Assembly (NCBI GenBank): GCA_002478685.1
Contig: DLPY01000061.1
Span: 1 to 29,731, forward strand
From: Flavobacteriaceae bacterium UBA7446
GTDB lineage: Bacteria > Bacteroidota > Bacteroidia > Flavobacteriales > Flavobacteriaceae
Length of the DNA: 29,731 bases
Direction of reading: 5' to 3'
Both the position numbers and the translations under genes were made by a program. Of the stretch, positions 24,046 to 29,731 are shown in pieces (position 1 is the first letter of the stretch; every line of letters begins with the position of its first letter). The notes beneath the pieces are model-generated. The model did no database searches and was not told where the DNA came from. It saw only the letters and a list, made by a program, of their open reading frames with translations.

Positions 24046-24634
24046 AATAATTTATATTTTCATCCTATTGGTTGGAAGTTCTGGGTTTTCACAACAAGAA
24101 GATTTGTTTACTATACTAGATAATTCTATTGAGGAAACTCCCTTACTACCAGAGCGCATGGTGTTTACTCAAAAGTTATTATGGGGTGAAAAAGGGCTTC
24201 TGCGTACTACTGGAATTGCACCGCTTACAAAGGAACAACGCCAAAAGGAGTTAAATTTACGGCGCACCATGCTAACAACACACCAAGTACTAGGTTACGC
24301 CACACTTGCCGCAATGGTCGCACAAGGTATCATCGGTGGAAAATTATATAACGGGGATTTCGAATTGTACCAGCTACACAAAGACATGGCGACGGTAGTC
24401 AACATTGGATATTTTACTACGGCTGGACTATCGTTATTTACTCCGCCACCGCTAATTAACAAAAAAATTAAAGGATTTTCCTCTATTAAGGCACACAAAA
24501 CCTTAGCAACTATTCATTTTTCTGCTATGGTAGCTACTAATATCTACAAAGACAAAAACCGACAAGTGCATAAAACAGCTGCTTACACAGCTTTTGGTAG
24601 CTATGCAATGGCAGTATTGGTATTTAAGTTTTAG
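24038..24634 (+). CDS. Four-helix, histidine-rich membrane protein, possible cytochrome b561-like partner of YceI
   Basis: This protein has 198 residues and I do not recognise a named family. Residues 1-18 form a signal peptide (MRKIIYIFILLVGSSGFS). After a soluble stretch, four hydrophobic helices follow (about 83-101, 117-135, 155-170, 180-196). Each begins with a His: H82, H114, H153 and H178; H160 lies inside helix 3. In a four-helix bundle, H82/H153 and H114/H178 would face each other on opposite membrane sides, as two bis-His haem b sites do in cytochrome b561. The downstream neighbour is YceI-like, echoing yceJ(b561)-yceI in E. coli. The function is inferred. It overlaps purM by 8 bases; an in-frame ATG at 24023 is less likely. 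Confidence 0.7.
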   Translation: MRKIIYIFILLVGSSGFSQQEDLFTILDNSIEETPLLPERMVFTQKLLWGEKGLLRTTGIAPLTKEQRQKELNLRRTMLTTHQVLGYATLAAMVAQGIIGGKLYNGDFELYQLHKDMATVVNIGYFTTAGLSLFTPPPLINKKIKGFSSIKAHKTLATIHFSAMVATNIYKDKNRQVHKTAAYTAFGSYAMAVLVFKF

Positions 24635-24635
24635 T

Positions 24636-25169
24636 ATGAAAAACACACTTGTTTTACTGTTTTTCACTCCCATTATACTAATGGCGCAACAACTTCGTGT
24701 TGATGCTGCCACTTCTTATATCGCCTATGAAGCATCGCATCCTATCCATGACTGGTCTGGTACTTCGGATGCTGTACAGGGTATTATCATTATGGAAAAC
24801 AATACCCCCAAGCGTATGGCAATTGCTGCTGCTGTTTCTTCATTTAACTCTAAAAATAGTAACCGTGATGCTCATGCTTTAGAGGTTTTGGAAGCCTTGC
24901 GTTTTCCAAAAGTTTCTTTTTATACCGAGAATATACGTTTGAACGGGGATAAACTCAACCTTTTAGGGGAGTTAAAATTTCACGGCGTTGCTATTTCGTT
25001 GGAAACAGTTGCTTCATGGAATAAAATTCAAGACACATGGGTTTTGGAAGGAAACTTTGATGTGCAGCCTTCAAAATTTGATATCAAACTTCCTTCTTTC
25101 ATGCTGGTAAAGATGCGAGACAACATTCGTATTCGCTTTCTCTTAGAGTTGCGTACCTTTGCACCTTAG
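24636..25169 (+). CDS. YceI-family exported lipocalin-like protein
   Basis: This 177-residue protein has a clear signal peptide (KNTLVLLFFTPIILMAQ). The mature part has the YceI pattern: SYIAYEASHPIHDWSGTSDAV, SSFNSKNSNRDAHALEVLEALRFPKVSF, then LLGELKFHGVAISLE and a closing strand LEGNFDVQPSKFDIKLP. The fold is a lipocalin-like barrel that holds polyprenyl or other long isoprenoid molecules such as quinones. It probably sits in the periplasm. It starts 1 base after the four-helix membrane protein, so both are likely made together. An in-frame start at 24594 would precede the signal peptide and overlap the upstream gene, so it was not used. Confidence 0.9.
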   Translation: MKNTLVLLFFTPIILMAQQLRVDAATSYIAYEASHPIHDWSGTSDAVQGIIIMENNTPKRMAIAAAVSSFNSKNSNRDAHALEVLEALRFPKVSFYTENIRLNGDKLNLLGELKFHGVAISLETVASWNKIQDTWVLEGNFDVQPSKFDIKLPSFMLVKMRDNIRIRFLLELRTFAP

Positions 25170-25172
25170 CAT

Positions 25173-26252
25173 ATGTTACAAGATAAATTACAAATTGTTA
25201 AGCAGCGTTTTGACGAGGTCGCTGATCTTATTATTCAACCTGATATTATTGCTGACCAAAAGCGTTATGTGGCCCTCAACAGAGAGTATAAAGATTTAAG
25301 CGCTCTTATGGAAAAGCGTATGGAATATCATAATTTGTTAGATAATAAAAGCGAAGCACAAGCATTAATTGCCGAAGAAAAAGATGCTGAGATGTTGGCA
25401 ATGGCAAAGGAGGAACTTGATGACGCAACTAAGAAATTAGATATTATAGAAGATGAAATTCGCTTTATGCTAATTCCAAAAGATCCAGAAGATGCTAAAA
25501 ATGTGATGATGGAATTACGGGCTGGAACAGGTGGTGATGAAGCAAGTATTTTTGCTGGCGACTTATACCGTATGTACACAAAATATTGCGAAAGCAAAGG
25601 TTGGAAAGTCGGTGTGGTTGATATGAGTGAAGGAACTTCGGGCGGATTTAAAGAAATTATATTTGAAGTAAGTGGTGAAAACGTATACGGAACGCTTAAG
25701 TTTGAGTCGGGTGTGCATCGTGTTCAGCGTGTCCCACAAACAGAAACTCAGGGCAGAGTGCATACCTCTGCAGCTACTGTAATGGTACTTCCTGAGGCAG
25801 AAGAGTTTGATATTGATTTAGATATGTCTGAAATTCGAATTGAACGTACCACGTCAACTGGACCGGGAGGGCAATCAGTTAATACGACCTACTCTGCTAT
25901 AAAACTTCATCACGAGCCCACAGGAATGATTGTGAGTTGTCAAGACCAAAAATCGTCACATAAGAACTTAGAAAAAGCACTAAAAGTACTGCGCTCCAGG
26001 TTATACGATATGGAGCTTGCCAAAAAGCAAGCAGCAGATTCTGAAAAGCGAAAAAGCATGGTTTCATCGGGAGATCGTTCAGCAAAAATCAGAACCTACA
26101 ACTATCCACAAGGACGCGTTACCGACCACCGTATTGGGCTAACACTCTACGATTTGCAGAACATCATCAATGGTGACATTCAAAAATTAATAGATGAAAT
26201 GCAATTGCATCAAAATACCGAAAAACTAAAATTTTCAGACGAGTTACTATAG
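25173..26252 (+). CDS. prfA: Peptide chain release factor 1
   Basis: This 359-residue protein recognises UAA and UAG stop codons and triggers release of the finished peptide. The catalytic GGQ lies in TSTGPGGQSVNTTYSA. The stop-codon recognition site has the RF1-type P-x-T form in RVPQTETQGRVHTSA, not the SPF of RF2. AGTGGDEASIFAGDL and YNYPQGRVTDHRI are further family landmarks. Length is normal, with no frameshift. It starts 3 bases after the YceI gene and ends 1 base before pyrF. Confidence 0.97.
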   Translation: MLQDKLQIVKQRFDEVADLIIQPDIIADQKRYVALNREYKDLSALMEKRMEYHNLLDNKSEAQALIAEEKDAEMLAMAKEELDDATKKLDIIEDEIRFMLIPKDPEDAKNVMMELRAGTGGDEASIFAGDLYRMYTKYCESKGWKVGVVDMSEGTSGGFKEIIFEVSGENVYGTLKFESGVHRVQRVPQTETQGRVHTSAATVMVLPEAEEFDIDLDMSEIRIERTTSTGPGGQSVNTTYSAIKLHHEPTGMIVSCQDQKSSHKNLEKALKVLRSRLYDMELAKKQAADSEKRKSMVSSGDRSAKIRTYNYPQGRVTDHRIGLTLYDLQNIINGDIQKLIDEMQLHQNTEKLKFSDELL

Positions 26253-26253
26253 C

Positions 26254-27069
26254 ATGACGGTACAAACAATTTTTGAGCAAATACAATTAAAAAAGTCCTT
26301 TTTATGCTTGGGCTTAGATCCTGATTTAGAAAAAATACCAACTCATTTGGTGGATTCAAGCCAAGAGCCCATATTTGATTTTTGCAAAGACATTGTTGAC
26401 CATGTGCAGCACTTGTGCGTTGCGGTTAAAATCAATACGGCTTTTTTTGAGGCATATGGAATGCAAGGCTATGCTGCCTTAGAAAAATTAGTACAGTATA
26501 TCAAATCACATTATCCTAACCTGTTTACCATAGCAGATGCAAAGCGGGGTGATATTGGCAACACTTCGTTACGCTATGCTAAAGCCTTTTTTGAGACAAT
26601 GCCTTTTGACGCCATTACTATTGCACCTTATATGGGCAAAGACTCTGTTGAACCTTTTCTGACGTATAAAGATAAATACGCTATTTTGTTGGCGCTAACC
26701 TCAAATGAAGGCGCAGCTGATTTTCAACTTAAAGCCAATGACAAAGAAACACTATATGAGCAGGTGCTTACTAAATCTCAAACGTGGAATAATGCCTCGC
26801 AACTCATGTACGTGGTGGGCGCAACCAAAGTCGAGCATTTGGCTAAAATCAGAAAATTAGTTCCTGATTCATTTTTGTTGGTGCCTGGTGTGGGTGTACA
26901 GGGAGGAAGCCTTGAAGAGGTGTTTTTGCATGGGGCAATTAAAAATATTGGACTTTTGGTTAATTCTTCACGAGGAATTTTATATGCCGGTAATGGCGAG
27001 AATTTTGCGGAGGCAGCTCTAGATGCTGCTAATGAACTTCAGCAACAAATGGAAAATCTATTAGGCTAA
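26254..27069 (+). CDS. pyrF: Orotidine 5'-phosphate decarboxylase, PyrF type 2
   Basis: This 271-residue TIM-barrel enzyme makes UMP from OMP, ending pyrimidine synthesis. Its length and motifs match the longer type 2 group: FLCLGLDPDLEKIP, AVKINTAFFEAYG, IADAKRGDIGNT with catalytic K97 and Asp residues, APYMGKDSVEPF, and VPGVGVQGG with VNSSRGI for phosphate binding. It overlaps the next gene by one base (TAATG), a sign of coupled translation. Confidence 0.95.
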   Translation: MTVQTIFEQIQLKKSFLCLGLDPDLEKIPTHLVDSSQEPIFDFCKDIVDHVQHLCVAVKINTAFFEAYGMQGYAALEKLVQYIKSHYPNLFTIADAKRGDIGNTSLRYAKAFFETMPFDAITIAPYMGKDSVEPFLTYKDKYAILLALTSNEGAADFQLKANDKETLYEQVLTKSQTWNNASQLMYVVGATKVEHLAKIRKLVPDSFLLVPGVGVQGGSLEEVFLHGAIKNIGLLVNSSRGILYAGNGENFAEAALDAANELQQQMENLLG

Positions 27070-27851
27070 TGCTTCACTACACGCTATATCCACATAAGAC
27101 TGCCCAAGAATGGGTAACATTTGTTCATGGGGCAGGAGGGAGTTCCTCTATTTGGTACAAGCAAATTAGGGCATACACGCAATATTATAACGTGCTATTG
27201 TTGGATTTGCGTGGACATGGTAATTCAACAAAACCAACGCTAAAGCAAGCTTTTAAGGAACGCTATACCTTTGACGTGATTGTGGCTGATATTGTTGAGG
27301 TATTAGACCATGAAAACATCGAAAAATCACATTTTATTGGTATTTCATTGGGAACGATTTTGATCCGCCAATTGGCAGAAACCTATCCAGAGCGTGTGTT
27401 CAGCATGGTTATGGGAGGTGCTATCATGAAACTAAATGTACGTTCGCAAATTTTAATGCGATTTGGAAACGTGGTAAAATCAGTTATACCGTATTTATGG
27501 CTTTATCGCTTTTTTGCCTTTATTATCATGCCTAAGAAAAACCACCGTGAATCTAGGTTGCTTTTTGTGCGAGAGGCTAAAAAATTGTACCACAAAGAGT
27601 TTTTACGGTGGTATAAACTCACTGCAGAATTAAAACCGTTGTTGCGTCTTTTTCGTCAGGTTGATGTAGGAATTCCCACACTTTATATTATGGGTGAGGA
27701 AGACTATATGTTTTTACCCAGTATAGAAAAATTAGCCTCGTTACAGTCTTCGGCACAATTAGCAGTCGTGCCGCAATGCGGGCATGTGGTTAATGTAGAA
27801 CAACCCCAACAGTTTAATACAACTACACTTGGGTTTTTAAAAAGCTTATAA
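27069..27851 (+). CDS. Alpha/beta hydrolase
   Basis: This 260-residue cytosolic hydrolase has an intact triad: S93 in GISLG, D212 in MGEEDYM and H239 in CGHVV. An oxyanion-hole strand, FVHGAGGSSSIW, and the LLLDLRGHGNS strand are typical of the MhpC/BioH-like group. A lid region rich in aromatic and basic residues (about 125-185, RFFAFIIMPKKNH) suggests a lipid-like or aromatic substrate, but none can be named. It is the last gene of the glnN run and converges on purU with only 34 bases between. Confidence 0.9.
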   Translation: MLHYTLYPHKTAQEWVTFVHGAGGSSSIWYKQIRAYTQYYNVLLLDLRGHGNSTKPTLKQAFKERYTFDVIVADIVEVLDHENIEKSHFIGISLGTILIRQLAETYPERVFSMVMGGAIMKLNVRSQILMRFGNVVKSVIPYLWLYRFFAFIIMPKKNHRESRLLFVREAKKLYHKEFLRWYKLTAELKPLLRLFRQVDVGIPTLYIMGEEDYMFLPSIEKLASLQSSAQLAVVPQCGHVVNVEQPQQFNTTTLGFLKSL

Positions 27852-27852
27852 C

Positions 27853-27876
27853 GGGCACTGAGCCTGTCGAAGTACC
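27853..27876. repeat. Short dispersed-repeat-like element
   Basis: GGGCACTGAGCCTGTCGAAG resembles a short sequence I recall recurring between genes in many bacterial genomes, often near gene ends. Only one copy occurs in this window. CACT and AGT at its ends could make a weak stem. It occupies most of the convergent gap. Confidence 0.4.
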
Positions 27877-27885
27877 AAACAATAG

Positions 27886-28740
27886 TTAGGTAAAAATCAC
27901 AGTTTTGTTGCCGTAAACCATTACTTTTTTGGCAACATGATGCTTTACTGCATTGGCTAATACAATTTTTTCCAAATCACGTCCCTTTGCAATGAGTTGT
28001 GACACGCTATGACTATGTGATACTCTTGCAACATCTTGCTCAATAATAGGTCCAGCATCGAGTTCTTCAGTTACGTAATGACTGGTAGCCCCAATAATTT
28101 TTACGCCTCGCTCAAAAGCAGAGTGGTAAGGTTTTGCTCCCGGAAATGCAGGTAAAAATGAGTGGTGAATATTAATAATGCTACTTGTGTAGGCATCAAT
28201 AAGTGCTGGTGGTATAATTTGCATATAGCGTGCCAGCACAATGAAATCCACTTCGTGCTTTTTGAGTAGGCGAAGTTGTTCTTCTGTTGCCTTAACTTTG
28301 GTTTCTTTGGTAACAGGCACGTGATAAAATGGAATTTCAAATGCCTTGGCAATGGGGGCAAGGTCTGCATGATTGCTTAAAATAAAAGGAATCTCTACTG
28401 CCAATTCACCAGACTTAAACCTTCCCAATAAATCATACAAACAATGATCATATTTGGATACAAAAACCGCCATTTTAGGTTTATAGGCTATAGGTTGATG
28501 ACTCCAATCCATATTGAAAACTGCCGCAGGACCTTTTTCAAACGCTGTTGTAAATGCTTCATAAGCGCATAATTGCTCATCCAATTCAGCTTCTAACCGC
28601 ATAAAAAACGCCCCTTTTTCTCTATCTACATATTGGTCGATGTATTGAATATTCCCTTTGTGTTGATACACAAAAGAAGTTACATCTGCAATAATTCCCT
28701 TTTTGTCGAGACATTGAATAACAAGGGTGATGGCGTACAT
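27886..28740 (-). CDS. purU: Formyltetrahydrofolate deformylase
   Basis: This enzyme of about 284 residues hydrolyses 10-formyl-THF to formate and THF, balancing one-carbon pools and feeding purine synthesis. An N-terminal ACT domain (YAITLVIQCLDKKGIIADVTSFV) is followed by a formyltransferase-fold domain with NIHHSFLPAFPGAKPYH (catalytic Asn and His) and GATSHYVTEELDAGPIIEQ (catalytic Asp). The start MYAITL at 28740 is chosen over an in-frame ATG at 28767, because a perfect TAnnTTTG box (28762-28755) lies within the would-be extension and the ACT strand begins right at MYAITL. Confidence 0.93.
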   Translation of the reverse strand: MYAITLVIQCLDKKGIIADVTSFVYQHKGNIQYIDQYVDREKGAFFMRLEAELDEQLCAYEAFTTAFEKGPAAVFNMDWSHQPIAYKPKMAVFVSKYDHCLYDLLGRFKSGELAVEIPFILSNHADLAPIAKAFEIPFYHVPVTKETKVKATEEQLRLLKKHEVDFIVLARYMQIIPPALIDAYTSSIINIHHSFLPAFPGAKPYHSAFERGVKIIGATSHYVTEELDAGPIIEQDVARVSHSHSVSQLIAKGRDLEKIVLANAVKHHVAKKVMVYGNKTVIFT

Positions 28741-28754
28741 ATAAAATTTTGTTG

Positions 28755-28762
28755 CAAACATA
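28755..28762 (-). promoter_or_regulatory. -7 box of purU
   Basis: Minus-strand TATGTTTG matches TAnnTTTG exactly, 14 bases before the ATG at 28740. It sits directly after the T-run of the amt terminator. Confidence 0.5.
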
Positions 28763-28765
28763 CAC

Positions 28766-28809
28766 AAAAAAACCTCCGTTCCTTGATTTTATCGAAGGAA
28801 ACGGAGGTT
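28766..28809 (-). terminator. Intrinsic terminator of the amt transcript
   Basis: AACCTCCGTT-CCTT pairs with AAGG-AAACGGAGGTT (one bulged base), giving about 14 pairs, and on the minus strand it is followed by seven T. It ends amt transcription just before the purU promoter. Confidence 0.88.
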
Positions 28810-28837
28810 TGACACTCCTAATTAAACAAATGAATGT

Positions 28838-28900
28838 TTACTTTTTTGATACACTAAAGTCAGCATAAGCAGCCATTCCGTGCTGTGCGTCGTCCAATAG
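28838..28900 (-). pseudogene. Remnant of an Amt C-terminus downstream of amt
   Basis: On the minus strand, 20 codons followed by TAA read LLDDAQHGMAAYADF and a short basic tail. An in-frame TAA (28903-28901) stands directly before them and there is no start codon at the front. The peptide resembles the GLDxxEHGxxAY ending of Amt proteins, and the intact amt just upstream ends GLDITEHGEEAF. I read it as the tail of a lost or recombined second amt gene. Confidence 0.5.
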
Positions 28901-28906
28901 TTATGT

Positions 28907-29731
28907 TTATGGTAACAATTCGCTACCAAAAGCCTCTTCACCATGTTCAGTGATATCAAGCCCTCTTTTTTCATCTTCTTCAGATACGCGAAGACCTATT
29001 GTTGTCTTAAGCACTGTTAGCACGATTAAAGAAGTAATTACAGCCCACGCTCCATATGCAGCTACTCCGATACCTTGTATACCAAGCTGTTTTAATGAAC
29101 TGATACCATCGACTGGATGTAATAATGATCCATTATCCAAACCAATGCCCCAAAGACCTATAACGAGTGTACCCCAAGCACCAACTACACCGTGTGCAGA
29201 GGCTGCTCCAATAGCATCATCAATCTTAAGTTTTTTCTCAATGAACTCAATTGAGAATACTACGATGATACCACCAATTAGTCCAGCGAAGAAACCGCCT
29301 TCAAAACTCATATTTCCACAACCAGCAGTAATAGCAACCAAACCTGCAACAGCACCGTTTAGTGTTTGTGATAAGCTAGGTTTTCCTAGGTATAACCATG
29401 AAGTAAATAATGCACCAAGTGCGCCAGCAGCAGCAGCAATGTTGGTTACCATAACAACAGCAGAAGCAGCAATAGAGTCATCACCTCCCCAAGCTAATTG
29501 AGAGCCACCGTTAAAGCCAAACCATCCTAACCAAAGGATAAATACACCTAAAGTACCTAGTAAAAGGTTACTTCCAGGTATTGGTATAACTTTACCATCA
29601 ACATATTTTCCAATACGAGGACCAACCATCCATGCTGCAACTAATGCTGCCCATCCACCAACAGAGTGAACAATAGATGAACCTGCAAAATCAATAAAAC
29701 CTAAGTCGGCTAACCAAGCACCGTCTCCGTA
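28907..29731 (-). CDS. amt: Ammonium transporter Amt, 5' end beyond the window
   Basis: This is the C-terminal 274 residues of an ammonium channel in the inner membrane. The frame is open to the window edge, so the Met at 29629 is internal. Visible landmarks are DFAGSSIVHSVGGWAALV (the first pore His), WFGFNGGSQLAW, TNIAAAAGALGALF, ITAGCGNMS and DDAIGAASAHGVVGAWGTL (the second pore His). The tail KTTIGLRVSEEDEKRGLDITEHGEEAF is the cytosolic region that PII proteins contact in relatives. No glnK gene follows it. Together with the two glutamine synthetases it makes this a nitrogen-uptake region. Confidence 0.96.
   Translation of the reverse strand, partial: YGDGAWLADLGFIDFAGSSIVHSVGGWAALVAAWMVGPRIGKYVDGKVIPIPGSNLLLGTLGVFILWLGWFGFNGGSQLAWGGDDSIAASAVVMVTNIAAAAGALGALFTSWLYLGKPSLSQTLNGAVAGLVAITAGCGNMSFEGGFFAGLIGGIIVVFSIEFIEKKLKIDDAIGAASAHGVVGAWGTLVIGLWGIGLDNGSLLHPVDGISSLKQLGIQGIGVAAYGAWAVITSLIVLTVLKTTIGLRVSEEDEKRGLDITEHGEEAFGSELLP

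Noticed and set aside
24594..24635. N-terminal extension of the YceI-like protein
   Set aside because: It would precede a complete signal peptide and overlap the upstream gene.
28741..28767. N-terminal extension of PurU
   Set aside because: It contains a perfect -7 box, and the ACT domain begins at the Met at 28740.
28950..29501. Plus-strand open frame opposite amt (183 codons)
   Set aside because: Shadow of the amt frame; low-complexity Pro/Ser/Ala composition reflects the complement of Amt codons.
1..29731. Search for CRISPR, insertion sequences, phage, defence or toxin-antitoxin systems
   Set aside because: No spaced repeats, transposase or integrase motifs, or recognised defence domains were seen; nearly all sequence is housekeeping genes.

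Overview
This window is an ordinary stretch of chromosome from a member of the Bacteroidota, most likely a marine-type Flavobacteriaceae. The evidence is A+T-rich sequence, start codons preceded by A-rich leaders rather than Shine-Dalgarno motifs, several promoters of the Bacteroidota type (TTG about 17-23 bases before TAnnTTTG), a type III glutamine synthetase, a fused CcsBA cytochrome c assembly protein, a bacillithiol deacetylase, and gene neighbourhoods I recall from flavobacteria (cdaA-folP next to DUF1599-tpiA-prmA-clpS; guaB-surA). No phage, insertion sequence, CRISPR array or defence island is visible.

Layout. Bases 1-2407 hold the 3' part of an ABC exporter converging on cdaA (c-di-AMP synthase), which follows folP on the minus strand. 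From an interlocked divergent promoter near 3278-3322 a plus-strand operon runs through a duplicated DUF1599 protein, tpiA, prmA and clpS. A periplasmic glutathione-peroxidase-like protein and bshB1 follow, then tRNA-His and a strong two-way terminator. An M28 peptidase and a DUF3050 protein (a possible di-iron oxygenase) lie on the minus strand, divergent from an HMG-CoA lyase. Next come guaB, a SurA-like lipoprotein and a two-parvulin SurA homologue, then ccsBA with two short genes overlapping in series. A gene-poor stretch (17819-18434) carries tRNA-Arg and repeats in front of a CaCA antiporter.

The right third centres on nitrogen. A type II glutamine synthetase (minus) and a type III enzyme (plus) diverge from a 229-base region whose midpoint is a near-perfect dyad. 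The type III gene heads a tightly packed seven-gene run: glnN, purM, a four-helix histidine-rich membrane protein, a YceI-like protein, prfA, pyrF and an alpha/beta hydrolase. purU and a truncated amt (ammonium channel) end the window on the minus strand. Just downstream of amt lies a 20-codon remnant that looks like the tail of a second Amt protein.

Most of the content is housekeeping. The items that best repay a second look are the Amt remnant, the putative b561-like/YceI pair, the metal-site pattern of the DUF3050 protein, the shared control region of the two glutamine synthetases, and unusual base pairs in both tRNAs.
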